In this document: positions 25,599 through 35,052 of the stretch, in pieces | Layout: every line of letters starts with the position of its first letter | How positions within the stretch are numbered: position 1 is the stretch's first letter | NCBI GenBank assembly: GCA_023518375.1 | Contig: CP068450.1 | Span: 186,001-250,000 of the forward strand | Length of the DNA stretch: 64,000 nt | Direction of reading: 5' to 3' | Source of the DNA: Candidatus Hepatincola sp. Av | GTDB lineage: Bacteria; Pseudomonadota; Alphaproteobacteria; WRAU01; Hepatincolaceae | Made by a program: the position numbers and the translations under genes | The notes under the pieces: model-generated | Told to the model about the DNA's origin: nothing | Database searches by the model: none | What the model saw: the letters and a program-made list of their open reading frames with translations, nothing else

Positions 25599-26435
25599 TC
25601 ATATGGCTGATTCACATTTTAATGGTAAATCCGTAGCAAAAGGATTATCTTGCAAAGATTGTAGCCTTTTTATAGTTAATTGTAAATATTCTTCATTAGT
25701 ATCTATACCAATGTATTTTCGCTTACCAATTAAAGTAGCTGCAATACCTGTAGTTCCTGAACCGTTAAAGGGATCTAAGATAGTATCAAATTCTTTAGTA
25801 GAAGACATAATAATTCTTTGTAGTAGATTTAAAGGTTTTTGAGTAGGGTGCTTACCATGAATTTTTTCTCTAGCTTTAGAAGTTGGAATACTCCATACTG
25901 AACGCATTTGGCTATTTTTAACTTTTAGCTTATCTTCTGGAAAACTACCATGTTTCATTGCTTGGTAATTAAAATAATGTTTTGCCTGTTTACTTTTTCT
26001 AACCCATAGTAAAGTTTCATGGGAAGCTGTAAAGAATCTACAGCTTAAATTAGGAGCAGCATTAGGTTTTAACCAAGCAATATCATTTAAGATATGAAAA
26101 CCAAGTTTTTGTAACAAGTAACCACATTGATAAATACTATGGTAAGTACCACTAACCCATAGAGTACCATCATCTTTTAAAAGTCTTTTACACTGTAATA
26201 ACCAAGCTTCATGAAAAAGGACATCATTATCAAAACCATTAGATTTATCCCAATGGCCTTTATTAACAGTAACTAGTTTGCCATTTTTACAAGTTAATCC
26301 ATCATTAGATAGCATATAGGGAGGATCGGCAAAAATCATATCAATTGAGTTGGTAGTTAGTTTTTTCATTAATTCTAAACAGTTATGGCAATACAAAGTA
26401 AAGTTATTATTAGAAAAGTAAGGTTTCATGGTCAT
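25599..26435 (-). CDS. Beta-class N6-adenine DNA methyltransferase
   Basis: A 278-residue modification enzyme. Motif IV is DMIFADPPYMLSNDG with DPPY at 37-40; motif I is at the C-terminal end, ILDPFNGSGTTGIAA; this order (IV before I) defines the beta class. The block VSGTYHSIYQCGYLLQKLGFHILNDIAWLKPNAAPNLSCRFFTASHETLLW and HPTQKPLNLLQRII closely resemble the DpnA/MboA-type second methylases that act on GATC, so GATC is a candidate site; GANTC enzymes usually carry an extra C-terminal domain that is absent here. It protects DNA from the nuclease encoded just after it. Confidence 0.9.
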   Translation of the reverse strand: MTMKPYFSNNNFTLYCHNCLELMKKLTTNSIDMIFADPPYMLSNDGLTCKNGKLVTVNKGHWDKSNGFDNDVLFHEAWLLQCKRLLKDDGTLWVSGTYHSIYQCGYLLQKLGFHILNDIAWLKPNAAPNLSCRFFTASHETLLWVRKSKQAKHYFNYQAMKHGSFPEDKLKVKNSQMRSVWSIPTSKAREKIHGKHPTQKPLNLLQRIIMSSTKEFDTILDPFNGSGTTGIAATLIGKRKYIGIDTNEEYLQLTIKRLQSLQDNPFATDLPLKCESAI

Positions 26436-26651
26436 AGGAGGCTAGTTGTTAAAAATGTTTTAATTAATAATACAGTAGTTTATACAACCATAAGCTGTGT
26501 TGTGTGTGTATTACTTATTTTACTTCATTATGTTATCTTGATGCAATAAAAACAAAAAAATACTTTGTAATTAAATTGTTTTATTAGAACAATAACTTAA
26601 TAAACATAAGGAGTTAGTTACCATAAATTGCTTATAAGTAAGTCAAGAATA

Positions 26652-26695
26652 AAAAAAAGGAAAGAACAATTATTTTAATATTATTCTTTCCTTTA
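26652..26695 (-). terminator. Terminator of the dsbB unit, within a 314-base gap
   Basis: An 11-bp stem, 26656-26666 with 26684-26694; on the minus strand a run of T follows (complement of the A tract 26651-26658). It lies 55 bases past the dsbB stop. The rest of the gap from 26436 to 26749 is AT-rich leader DNA for the methyltransferase gene and shows no gene. Confidence 0.75.
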
Positions 26696-26749
26696 ATTAA
26701 CAACCAAATAAAGTGTTTTAATTATTAAAATAAATAAAACTAAATTATT

Positions 26750-27316
26750 CTAATTAAATAATTTATACTCAATAGGATCATCAGGACAAGTACTAAGACC
26801 GCACTCTAAGAAAACTGAAACAAGGTTTGCTAAAATTAAAAAACCAAAAATCATAATAAATGTAAGAGCAATTTTTTTAGTTATTTTACCAACTTTAGAT
26901 TCTTTAGTATTAAAAGCATACCCAAAATGTAAAGCTACAGCTGTTACCGCCACAATAATAAAGAATATTACAATGTTCCAAGTATATACATGAATATTCA
27001 TAATGGTGCTACCAAAACCAGGATCATTAGGTAAAATGTGTAATAAAGTTTGTCTTGTAGCAATTAAGATTCCAGCTAAAGCTGCTAAAATTGCCATACC
27101 ATAATGAGAGCTACGGATTCCTAAAGTTAGGTTCATGGAAAAAGCTACACCTACTGCAACATATGCCATTCTCTGCAATAAACAAAGAGGGCAAGCTAAT
27201 TCACCAAGAAGTAATTGTTCAGAGAAAGCTGCTAATAATATAAATATAACAAAGCCAACCCCAATAATATTCCCAATATAATGAATTAAATAATGATATT
27301 CTTTCAAATTTTTCAT
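26750..27316 (-). CDS. dsbB: DsbB-family disulfide oxidoreductase with atypical second Cys pair
   Basis: Membrane enzyme that re-oxidises a periplasmic thiol oxidase and passes electrons to quinone. The first pair is C42-x-x-C45 in ELACPLCLLQRM at the end of the first helix, as in DsbB. The second pair is C172/C177 in ECGLSTCPDDP, at the very C-terminus after a fifth membrane helix (residues about 150-170), instead of in the second periplasmic loop. About five hydrophobic segments, 188 residues. Its upstream neighbour (51 codons) is a DUF5993-like helper. The DsbA-type partner is not in this window. Confidence 0.88.
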   Translation of the reverse strand: MKNLKEYHYLIHYIGNIIGVGFVIFILLAAFSEQLLLGELACPLCLLQRMAYVAVGVAFSMNLTLGIRSSHYGMAILAALAGILIATRQTLLHILPNDPGFGSTIMNIHVYTWNIVIFFIIVAVTAVALHFGYAFNTKESKVGKITKKIALTFIMIFGFLILANLVSVFLECGLSTCPDDPIEYKLFN

Positions 27317-27359
27317 AATATTTCCTTTAGAATAAAAAAGATTATTAAAAGCTACTATT

Positions 27360-27515
27360 CTATATACTAATATTTAGAGCATTAGTAGAATGGTGGTTAA
27401 GCCAAAATAAAATCGCAACTAAACCAATAAAAAATACAACTTTACTTTGTAAACTATGTTGCTTAAATGCTAATACTAAAGCAACAAAATTTAAAAAAAA
27501 GATAAATATAGCCAT
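27360..27515 (-). CDS. 51-residue DUF5993-like membrane protein next to dsbB
   Basis: A small gene easily missed because of its size. It begins with ATG after an AGGGGT-type ribosome site and encodes MAIFIFFLNFVALVLAF, a KQHSLQSK polar turn, then VVFFIGLVAILFWLNHH and a short tail ending in NISI. Two membrane helices joined by a basic turn plus a W-x-x-HH ending match DUF5993, a family known for sitting next to dsbB-like genes. The stop lies 43 bases before the dsbB start, same strand. It probably assists the disulfide enzyme; the function is unproven. Confidence 0.7.
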   Translation of the reverse strand: MAIFIFFLNFVALVLAFKQHSLQSKVVFFIGLVAILFWLNHHSTNALNISI

Positions 27516-27939
27516 AAGAAACCCCTGATTGTTAATAGAAGTAAAAATGTTTTCATATACAACCTATATTATATTATTTTAAGTTTTCTTTGTAAATAAA
27601 AATAATTCTTTTTATATTTATAAGATATGTTTTGTAATTTAATTCTTATAAAATCTATTGCAATTTTATTAAATTTATAGTATAATTAATCCATACTAAA
27701 AGTAGAGTTAATAAGTACTATATTTGATTAGTTTCTTATTACTTGTAGCTTAAATTCCCTGTTTCACTATATAGTTTTATTAAATATTATTTAATTATTA
27801 TTTATATTAATGTTCTAGATAACATTATATTTTAATAAATACTGTTTTTATAAAAATAATTAACCTTTGAGATTCAACAACAGCTTTAAACTCTACAAAC
27901 TATTAATCTTATATTTATATATAAAAAGGAATTATATTC
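27516..27939. other. AT-rich divergent intergenic region
   Basis: No gene seen. It separates the divergent DUF5993-dsbB unit and the membrane-anchored gene at 27940. The last 40 bases hold a purine-rich ribosome site (AAAAAGGAATT) for the plus-strand gene. Several TATAAT-like hexamers occur, as expected at this AT content, and I would not single one out. Confidence 0.4.
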
Positions 27940-28296
27940 ATGAAAGATACAAATAACGCTTTATTACAAAGTTTGGATTACATAAAAACAGAAATTCAAG
28001 AGTTTCGTAAAATGGCACATAAAGATTTAGAAAAGGTAAAATCTGCTAATGCTAAACAAAATATTCTATTGTGTATTTTATTTATGCTTATGGCATTTGT
28101 TTATTATAATTTAGGTTTTTTTAATAGCAATAATAAACATGTAGTAATTAACCAGACCATTCAGGCCGAGTCTGTAACAAAAAACCATAATGCATTACAT
28201 AACCGTAATAAAGTTCATAATAAAAGCAAAAGTGTAACTAATGCTAAAAGTAATCAAGAAAATACTAATAAGAAGTTTGGCTTAATAAATAAATAA
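27940..28296 (+). CDS. Small single-pass membrane protein, unknown family
   Basis: A 118-residue protein. Residues 1-38 are polar and helical (coiled-coil-like, LLQSLDYIKTEIQEFRKMAHKDLEKV); residues 43-62 form one membrane helix (NILLCILFMLMAFVYYNLGF); the remainder is basic and Asn/Lys/His-rich, without structure signals. Positive residues on both sides make topology uncertain. AAGGAA precedes the ATG. It stands alone upstream of tig. No homologue comes to mind. Confidence 0.6.
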   Translation: MKDTNNALLQSLDYIKTEIQEFRKMAHKDLEKVKSANAKQNILLCILFMLMAFVYYNLGFFNSNNKHVVINQTIQAESVTKNHNALHNRNKVHNKSKSVTNAKSNQENTNKKFGLINK

Positions 28297-28383
28297 CATT
28301 ATTTCTTATAAAAGAATTTTTTAAAATATAAGCTAGATTAAGGAAAAATATAGCTTTTTCATACTTATTATGATTTACAAACA

Positions 28384-28412
28384 TTGACTTTTAAAAAAAA
28401 GATAACTATATT
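28384..28412 (+). promoter_or_regulatory. Sigma70-type promoter of tig
   Basis: TTGACT at 28384-28389, a 17-base spacer, then TATATT at 28407-28412, 74 bases ahead of the tig start. Best promoter match in the gap, close to consensus in hexamers and spacing. Confidence 0.6.
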
Positions 28413-28485
28413 TTATAAAATAAAGCATAATCAGAAACAATATGTTATCTATTAGCTAGAATTAAAAAATTTTCAAGGCTTATTT

Positions 28486-29847
28486 ATGGAATTAAAAGAA
28501 GTAAAAAAAGAAGGTTTATCTTTAGTATATGAAGCATTTATTACTGCCGATGAACTAATTAAACTTAAAACGGCAAAATTACAAAAAATTGCAGAAACTG
28601 CAAAGATTCAAGGTTTTAGGCCAGGTAAAGCACCGCTAAATGTTATTGAATCCCAATACAAAAATAGTGTGATGTCAGAGTTACTAAATGAAGCCACAAA
28701 TAATGCCGTAGATAAAATATATAAAGATCATAAAATTGTTACCATAGCTTCTCCAAGCGTTGATGTTACAGAATTTAGTATGGAACAAGGTTTAAAACTT
28801 AGTATTAGTATGGAGCTTTTCCCTGAAATTGAACATTTAGATTTTACGAATATTACCATTGAAAAACCTGTGTTAGAGGTATCAGAAAAAGATATTAATC
28901 TAGCTATGGAACAAATGGCTAATTACCATAAAAATTTTGAAGATATAACAGAAGATAAATCTATTGCCAAAGGTGATGTTGCTGTTATTGATTTTGTAGG
29001 TAAATTAAATAATATAGAATTTGAAGGTGGCAAGGGGACTGACTTCCCTTTAGAAATTGGTTCTAATATGTTTATTCCAGGTTTTGAAGACCAACTCATT
29101 GGTAAAAAAGTTAATGATAGTGTTGCAGTTAAAGTTACTTTCCCAAATAACTATCATGCTAAAAATCTAGCTGGTCAGGACGTTGTTTTTGATGTGAAAA
29201 TTAAAAAACTACAGCAAGCTATAGTACCAACTATAAACGATGAGTTAGCCAAAAGAGTTGGTTTTGATAATTTAGAGGCTTTAAAAGAAGATATTATTAA
29301 AAAGTATCAAAGTCATTTTGCTCCTATGCAAAAGGTAGAAATGAAAAAACAAGTGATTGAAAAACTTAAAGCTACTAAGGAATTTGATATTTCTCCAAAA
29401 CTATTACAATCAGAACTAGACTATTTATGGAAAGAGTTTACTAAATTAAAAGAATCTGTAAATAAAGCTAAAGATTCAAACAAACTAGATTCTTTTTCTA
29501 AAGAAGAACAAGATTTAGTAAATAGCACAGATGATGAAATTAAAGCTAAGCATTTAAAAGAAGCTAAAGAAAGAATAAAAGTTGCTTTAGTTTTGAACGA
29601 TCTAGCGGCTAAAAATAATATTATTGCTGAAGAAAAAGATGTTAGTGAATTATTGGCAGAAGAGGCCATAAAAAGTGGTAGCAATGTTGATGCTATTATG
29701 AATTATTATAAAAGTAATACGCAAGCCTTGCAACAACTGCAAAATAGGGCTTTAGAAGAAAAGATTATGTATTTTATTTTTTCTAAAGTACAAATTGCAG
29801 AAAACATTTCAACTTTTGAAGAATTTAATAAAAAACTACAAGGTTAA
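28486..29847 (+). CDS. tig: Trigger factor, ribosome-associated chaperone
   Basis: Peptidyl-prolyl isomerase and chaperone that binds nascent chains at the ribosome exit. N-terminal ribosome-binding domain with the loop signature GFRPGKAPLNVIESQY near residues 44-60. A central FKBP-type domain (GDVAVIDFVGKLNNIEFEGGKG, then IPGFEDQLIGKKVNDSVAVKVTFPNNY). Helical C-terminal chaperone arms fill the rest, including a charged insert KESVNKAKDSNKLDSFSKEEQ. 453 residues, normal. First gene in the tig-clpP-clpX-lon-hup row; 1 base or less before clpP. Confidence 0.97.
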   Translation: MELKEVKKEGLSLVYEAFITADELIKLKTAKLQKIAETAKIQGFRPGKAPLNVIESQYKNSVMSELLNEATNNAVDKIYKDHKIVTIASPSVDVTEFSMEQGLKLSISMELFPEIEHLDFTNITIEKPVLEVSEKDINLAMEQMANYHKNFEDITEDKSIAKGDVAVIDFVGKLNNIEFEGGKGTDFPLEIGSNMFIPGFEDQLIGKKVNDSVAVKVTFPNNYHAKNLAGQDVVFDVKIKKLQQAIVPTINDELAKRVGFDNLEALKEDIIKKYQSHFAPMQKVEMKKQVIEKLKATKEFDISPKLLQSELDYLWKEFTKLKESVNKAKDSNKLDSFSKEEQDLVNSTDDEIKAKHLKEAKERIKVALVLNDLAAKNNIIAEEKDVSELLAEEAIKSGSNVDAIMNYYKSNTQALQQLQNRALEEKIMYFIFSKVQIAENISTFEEFNKKLQG

Positions 29848-30453
29848 TTGATTAATATGGATAGTAAATTATCAACATTAGTACCTATGGTAGTTGAAAG
29901 TACCGCCAGAGGTGAAAGAGCATTTGATATTTACTCTCGTCTTTTAAAAGAGAGAGTAATCTTCCTAACTTCGCCAATAGATGATAACATTGCATCATTG
30001 GTTTGTGCTCAGTTATTATTTTTAGAATCAGAAGATTCTAACAAAGATATTAACTTATATATAAATTCCCCAGGAGGTGTAGTAACTGCAGGGTTATCAA
30101 TTTACGATACCATGAATTACATTACTTGTGATGTTTCAACCTTATGTATAGGTCAGGCTGCATCTATGGGTTCTTTTTTATTAATGGCAGGAGCTAAAGG
30201 TAAAAGGTTTGCTTTACCATCAGCTAGAATTATGGTGCATCAACCCTCAGGTGGAGCTCAAGGGCAAGCTACAGATATTGCAATTCAAGCTAAAGAAATT
30301 TTATACTTAAAATCTTTAGTTAATAAGTTATACGCTAAGCATACGGGGCAAGATGTTAAAGCAATAGAAAAAGCTTTAGAACGAGATAATTTTATGAATG
30401 CCTCCGAGGCTAAGAATTTTGGTTTAATAGATAATATAATAGAAAAAAGATAG
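29848..30453 (+). CDS. clpP: ATP-dependent Clp protease proteolytic subunit
   Basis: Serine peptidase that forms the 14-mer chamber served by ClpX. Catalytic triad: S106 in [16 protein letters not shown]131 in [15 protein letters not shown] and D180 in ERDNFM (numbering from TTG 29848). The start may be TTG 29848, 4 bases after AGG, or ATG 29857 ([12 protein letters not shown]). The N-terminal [30 protein letters not shown] block is nearly invariant in the family. Immediately behind tig and 15 bases ahead of clpX. Confidence 0.98.
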   Translation: MINMDSKLSTLVPMVVESTARGERAFDIYSRLLKERVIFLTSPIDDNIASLVCAQLLFLESEDSNKDINLYINSPGGVVTAGLSIYDTMNYITCDVSTLCIGQAASMGSFLLMAGAKGKRFALPSARIMVHQPSGGAQGQATDIAIQAKEILYLKSLVNKLYAKHTGQDVKAIEKALERDNFMNASEAKNFGLIDNIIEKR

Positions 30454-30468
30454 CAATAAAGTAAAAGA

Positions 30469-31827
30469 ATGAAAAAAACAACTGACGATACAACAAAAGA
30501 TAAATTAAATAAAATAAAAAAAACTAGTAAAGATAAACTAGCTACAAAAAAAGATGATATTAATTGTTCTTTTTGCGGTAAAAGTCATAAAGAAGTAGAT
30601 AAAATCATTCATGGTATGAGTGGTAATATTTGTGATGAATGTATAGATATTTGTTCTAATTTATTAGAGAATCGTGTTTTAGAAGATATGTTGAATTCTG
30701 CCTTTGTAAGTGAGGCAGAGCAACCATTAAACTCTAAGGCTACTAAACAAAAAAAATTAGATACCCCTGAACAAATTTATAAAAAATTAAACGATCATGT
30801 AATTTTTCAAGATGAAGCTAAAAAAAGGCTAGCAGTTGCTGTTTATAACCATTATAAAAGAATTTCTTATAATGCCAAAAAACCTGCTAAAAAACTAAAA
30901 GAATATAAAGATATTTCTATTTTAAAGTCTAATATCTTAATGATAGGACCAACAGGGGTAGGCAAAACCTTGTTGGCTCAAACTTTAGCTAATGCCTTAG
31001 ATGTTCCCTTTGCTATTGCCGATGCTACTTCATTAACTGAGGCTGGTTATGTAGGTGATGATGTTGAAACCATTTTATTACGTTTATTACAAGCTGCTAA
31101 CTACGATCTAGAAAAAGCCCAAAAGGGAATTATCTATATTGATGAGATTGATAAAATTGCTAGAAAATCTGAAAATGTTTCTATAACAAGAGATGTAAGT
31201 GGCGAGGGTGTACAACAGGCTTTATTGAAAATAATTGAAGGTACTGTGGCTCACGTTTCACCACAACTTGGTAGAAAGCACCCCCAACAAGAACTCATAG
31301 CTATTGATACATCAAATATTTTATTTATTTGTGCTGGAGCTTTTGATGGAATTGATAAAATAATTGCAAATAGGTTGTCTAAGGGGTCTATAGGCTTTAA
31401 TGTTCCTATTAAGAATGAAAAAACTAGTAGAGATTACTATAAGCATGTAGTAGCTGAAGATCTATTCCGTTATGGCTTGATTCGTGAATTTGTAGGAAGG
31501 TTACCTGTAGTTGTAACTTTAGATGAATTAAATGAAAATGGAATTCTAAAAATTCTTACTGAACCAAAAAATGCTGTAATTAACCAATATAAAACTTTAT
31601 TAAAATTAGATTCATTAGAATTAACATTTACAAAAGAAGCTTTACAAAAAATTGCTAGTAAAGTTAATGAAAGAAAAATAGGGGCTAGAGGGATTAGAAA
31701 TTATTTAGAAGATTTACTAAAAGATATAATGTTTGAGGCTCCTTCCTTAAAAACTAAAATTAAAGAAATTGTTATAGATAAAGACGTTGCCCAAGGTCTT
31801 AAAAAACCAATTTATGTTAATAAATAA
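30469..31827 (+). CDS. clpX: ClpX, ATP-dependent unfoldase of the Clp protease
   Basis: AAA+ unfoldase delivering substrates to ClpP. The zinc-binding domain has C33, C36, C55 and C58 (CSFCGKSHK and CDECIDIC). Walker A is [15 protein letters not shown], Walker [12 protein letters not shown], and sensor and pore motifs are seen in [10 protein letters not shown]-like [17 protein letters not shown] and ISREV-equivalent [21 protein letters not shown]. About 25 extra Lys/Thr-rich residues precede the zinc domain, and a basic insert ([15 protein letters not shown]) lies before Walker A. 452 residues. Confidence 0.98.
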   Translation: MKKTTDDTTKDKLNKIKKTSKDKLATKKDDINCSFCGKSHKEVDKIIHGMSGNICDECIDICSNLLENRVLEDMLNSAFVSEAEQPLNSKATKQKKLDTPEQIYKKLNDHVIFQDEAKKRLAVAVYNHYKRISYNAKKPAKKLKEYKDISILKSNILMIGPTGVGKTLLAQTLANALDVPFAIADATSLTEAGYVGDDVETILLRLLQAANYDLEKAQKGIIYIDEIDKIARKSENVSITRDVSGEGVQQALLKIIEGTVAHVSPQLGRKHPQQELIAIDTSNILFICAGAFDGIDKIIANRLSKGSIGFNVPIKNEKTSRDYYKHVVAEDLFRYGLIREFVGRLPVVVTLDELNENGILKILTEPKNAVINQYKTLLKLDSLELTFTKEALQKIASKVNERKIGARGIRNYLEDLLKDIMFEAPSLKTKIKEIVIDKDVAQGLKKPIYVNK

Positions 31828-31877
31828 TAAATAATTTTGTTTTATAATAAATTGCAAGATAATGAAAGCGAGGCAGA

Positions 31878-34208
31878 ATGTCTTTAAAAGCTACAAGTGC
31901 AGAGCTACAACTTATTTACCTTAAAGACTTAGTTATATTTCCTAGTATGGTTATTTCTTTATCTATTAGTAACCCTTTAACAATAAAGGCAGTAAAAGTA
32001 GCTTTAAAGAATGGTAATAAAGTTTTATTCACCACTTTAAAAGATCCTACAACCGAAAATCCTAAAAAAGAAGATTTATTTAAAGTAGGTTGTATTGCAG
32101 AAGTTCTACAGACTATTACTCCATCTACTGAAATAGATTCCTTACAAATTCTAGTAAAAGTATTAGAAAGAGTAAATTTACAAATTAAAAAAGATAAACA
32201 AGGTTATTTTGTTGCTAAATATATTCCTTTTACAGATGTTAAGGATTACAGTATTGAAGAAATTACCGATTTAAAAAATGAAATCATCAACAATTTAGTT
32301 TTGTATTTGAATAATCGTAAAACTATTCCCCCACAATTATTAACCAGCGTAAAAAAATTAGAAGATATTAATGCTATTATTGGAGGTATTACCTCACATT
32401 TACCAATCCAACATTCTGAAAAGCAAAGTATTTTAGAAAACCCTGATTTAATCTCAAGAGTAGCTACTTTAAATTCTTTATTAGAAGTTGAAGCCAAACT
32501 TGTGAATGTTGAGAAAAAGATTCGAGAATCTGTTAAAAAACAAATGGAAAAGAATCAGAAAGATTATTATCTAAATGAACAAGTAAAAGCTATTCAACAA
32601 GAATTAAATAATGGTAATGATGTTAAAGATGAAATTAAAGAGTTTAAGAAGAAATTAGAGAAAATAAAAATTTCAGTGGAAGGTAAAGAAAAACTAGAGA
32701 ATGAAATAAAAAAATTATCTATGATGAATCCTATTTCAGCTGAGGCAACCGTAGTAAGAAATTACATTGAATGGATTTTTGCTTTACCATGGAATGTATT
32801 TATAAATCATAAGATTGATCTAAAAAAAGCCGAAGAATACCTAGAAGCCGACCATTACGCTTTAACTAAAGTAAAAGAAAGAATTCTAGAGTATTTAGCG
32901 GTATTAAAAAAATCTTCATCGTTAAAGGCACCAATTTTATGTTTAGTAGGACCTCCAGGTGTTGGTAAAACATCGCTGGCTAAATCTATAGCTAAAGCTA
33001 GTGGTAGAGAATTTATAAGAATTTCCTTAGGCGGAGTTAGAGACGAGGCTGAAATTAGAGGGCATAGAAGAACATATATTGGAGCCATGCCTGGTAAAAT
33101 TATTCAATCTATGAGAAAAGTTAAAGCTAGTAATCCTTTAATTTTATTAGATGAAATAGATAAAATGGGTTCTGATTTTAGAGGGGATCCTGCCTCAGCA
33201 TTATTAGAAGTTCTAGATAAAGAACAAAACCATAGCTTTGTAGACCATTATATAGAACTAGAGTATAACCTTTCCAATGTTATGTTTATTGCTACAGCAA
33301 ACTCTTTAGATATTCAAGATGCTTTGCTAGATAGAATGGAAGTTATCCATTTAACAGGATATTCAGAAGAAGAAAAATTAGCTATAGCCGAAAAACATTT
33401 ATTGCCTAAAAAAATGGTTGAAGCTGCTTTAAATTCTAAAGAATTCAGTATAGATTCTAAGGCAATTTTAGAAATTATTAGAAATTATACTAAAGAATCA
33501 GGAGTAAGAGAGCTAGATAGAGTTTTAGCTAGAGTTACCCGTAGAGTAGCCAAAGATATTGTTAGTAATAAAGTAAAGAAAGTTGATGTCGCTCCTAAGA
33601 ATTTAGTTATATATGCAGATTCTGCACCATTTTTATTTAATGCTATGGAGCAAGAAGATTTAGTAGGAGTAACAGCTGGCCTAGCATGGACAAGAATAGG
33701 AGGGGATACCCTATACATAGAGGCAGTAAAATTTCCAGGTAAAGGAGAAATTAAAATTACAGGGAAATTAGGTGAGGTTATGCAAGAGTCTGTAAAAGCT
33801 GCATATTCTTTATTAAGAGCCAATCATGCTACTTTAGGATTAAAGGAAGAAGACTTTACTAACTATGATATTCATATTCACGTTCCAGAGGGAGCCACAC
33901 CTAAAGATGGTCCATCAGCTGGGGTTACTATTCTAACTTCTATTTATTCAATTCTAAGTAATAAAAAAGTTAAAAAAGATATTGCCATGACAGGAGAAAT
34001 TACCCTAAGAGGAAAAGTACTAATTATAGGGGGGCTAAGAGAAAAACTTTTAGCTGCATTACGAGCTGGTATAAATACTGTTTTAATTCCAAAAGATAAT
34101 GAAAAAGATTTAATAGATCTACCTAAGTCTGCCTTAAATAAACTAAAAATTGTTACGGTAAATACTTATTTAGATGTCCTCCAACAGGCTATTTTAAATT
34201 ATAAGTAA
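31878..34208 (+). CDS. lon: Lon ATP-dependent serine protease
   Basis: Cytosolic AAA+ protease degrading misfolded and regulatory proteins. Domains in order: N-terminal LAN substrate domain (LQLIYLKDLVIFPSMVISL), coiled helices, AAA+ with Walker A GPPGVGKTSLAKSIA and Walker B PLILLDEIDKMG, then the protease domain with catalytic Ser in PKDGPSAGVT and Lys in GGLREKLLAALRAG. 776 residues. The spacing to clpX is 50 bases. GTTAGLAWTRIGGDTLYIEA-like GVTAGLAWTRIGGD is the domain entry signature. Confidence 0.98.
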   Translation: MSLKATSAELQLIYLKDLVIFPSMVISLSISNPLTIKAVKVALKNGNKVLFTTLKDPTTENPKKEDLFKVGCIAEVLQTITPSTEIDSLQILVKVLERVNLQIKKDKQGYFVAKYIPFTDVKDYSIEEITDLKNEIINNLVLYLNNRKTIPPQLLTSVKKLEDINAIIGGITSHLPIQHSEKQSILENPDLISRVATLNSLLEVEAKLVNVEKKIRESVKKQMEKNQKDYYLNEQVKAIQQELNNGNDVKDEIKEFKKKLEKIKISVEGKEKLENEIKKLSMMNPISAEATVVRNYIEWIFALPWNVFINHKIDLKKAEEYLEADHYALTKVKERILEYLAVLKKSSSLKAPILCLVGPPGVGKTSLAKSIAKASGREFIRISLGGVRDEAEIRGHRRTYIGAMPGKIIQSMRKVKASNPLILLDEIDKMGSDFRGDPASALLEVLDKEQNHSFVDHYIELEYNLSNVMFIATANSLDIQDALLDRMEVIHLTGYSEEEKLAIAEKHLLPKKMVEAALNSKEFSIDSKAILEIIRNYTKESGVRELDRVLARVTRRVAKDIVSNKVKKVDVAPKNLVIYADSAPFLFNAMEQEDLVGVTAGLAWTRIGGDTLYIEAVKFPGKGEIKITGKLGEVMQESVKAAYSLLRANHATLGLKEEDFTNYDIHIHVPEGATPKDGPSAGVTILTSIYSILSNKKVKKDIAMTGEITLRGKVLIIGGLREKLLAALRAGINTVLIPKDNEKDLIDLPKSALNKLKIVTVNTYLDVLQQAILNYK

Positions 34209-34235
34209 TAGCTTAAAAAAAAAATTATAAAATGC

Positions 34236-34264
34236 TTGACTATTAAGGGGATTATCCTTATTAT
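34236..34264 (+). promoter_or_regulatory. Promoter of the HU gene
   Basis: TTGACT at 34236-34241, 17-base spacer, TATTAT at 34259-34264. The spacer holds an AAGGGGATTATCCTT-like near-palindrome that may bind a regulator. It gives HU its own transcript apart from lon. Confidence 0.6.
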
Positions 34265-34312
34265 AATGAGGTAGACATTGTGTCTTTAACTTATGAAAAT
34301 GAGGATTTAACT

Positions 34313-34594
34313 ATGAATAAAACCGATTTAGTGACTGAGATTTCAAAACATTCAGGCCTTACAAAAACTGATGCTGAAAAATCGTTAAATGCTTTTATTA
34401 AATCTATTGAAAATGCATTAGCTGCTAAAGAAGAAATTCGTCTAGTTGGCTTTGGTACTTTTAGTACTTCTAACAGAAAAGCAGGCGAAGGTCGTAACCC
34501 TAGAACTGGCGAGGTAATTAAAATCGCTGCTTCTACGTTACCAAAATTTAAAGCAGGTAAAAATTTAAAAGATTTAGTAAATGGTAAAAAATAA
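34313..34594 (+). CDS. hup: HU-family nucleoid DNA-binding protein
   Basis: Histone-like protein of 93 residues from ATG 34313, which follows GAGG by 8 bases; a longer frame from GTG 34280 would add 11 residues that HU does not have. MNKTDLVTEISKHSGLTKTDAEKSLNAF, then VRLVGFGTF-like IRLVGFGTFSTSNRKAGEGRNPRTGEVIKI, then FKAGKNLKDLVN are the full HU signature including the DNA-binding arm. Placed directly after lon, as in many Alphaproteobacteria. Confidence 0.97.
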   Translation: MNKTDLVTEISKHSGLTKTDAEKSLNAFIKSIENALAAKEEIRLVGFGTFSTSNRKAGEGRNPRTGEVIKIAASTLPKFKAGKNLKDLVNGKK

Positions 34595-34619
34595 GGACTA
34601 ATTCCCCTTAAATTTATTA

Positions 34620-34695
34620 GGGCGGTTAGCTCAGTTGGTAGAGCGTCTCGTTTACACCGAGAGGGTCAGGAGTTCGAGTCTCTTACCGCCCACCA
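34620..34695 (+). tRNA. tRNA-Val (anticodon TAC)
   Basis: 76 bases with encoded CCA. Acceptor stem GGGCGGT/ACCGCCC, D stem GCTC/GAGC, anticodon stem TCTCG/CGAGA with loop TTTACAC, T stem AGGAG/CTCTT with one G-T pair and TTCGAGT loop. Decodes GTA. Confidence 0.97.
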
Positions 34696-34719
34696 TTATT
34701 ATAATTTTAAAATATTTTT

Positions 34720-34796
34720 GGGGGCGTAGTTCAGTTGGTTAGAACGCCTGCCTGTCACGCAGGAGGTCGCGAGTTCGAGTCTCGTCGCTCCCGCCA
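34720..34796 (+). tRNA. tRNA-Asp (anticodon GTC)
   Basis: 77 bases with encoded CCA. Acceptor GGGGGCG/CGCTCCC with one G-T pair, anticodon stem CCTGC/GCAGG and loop CTGTCAC. Discriminator G73, as usual for Asp. 24 bases after tRNA-Val, likely one transcript. Confidence 0.97.
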
Positions 34797-35052
34797 TTAA
34801 GTGGAAAAGAACATAGATTATAACTAACTTATAATGTAGTCTCTGTTTTTAATTATTTACTTAATAAGTACTATGCCTTCTTCTTTAGAAGAATTAATCC
34901 TATTACATTTTTTAGTAAATCTTGTAGAGAATTTTTATTTCCTTTAGAACCTGTTTTTCTTTCTTTCATTTTACATTTTGTTTTAAATTGTGTTAAAATG
35001 TAGTGATACTATTATTTAATTATATAGTTTATGTAGTAAGATAGGTAAAACT

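Noticed and set aside
34801-35052. Possible small RNA after tRNA-Asp
   Set aside because: Only a short TTCTTCTTTAGAAGAA hairpin was seen, without a promoter or terminator pair.
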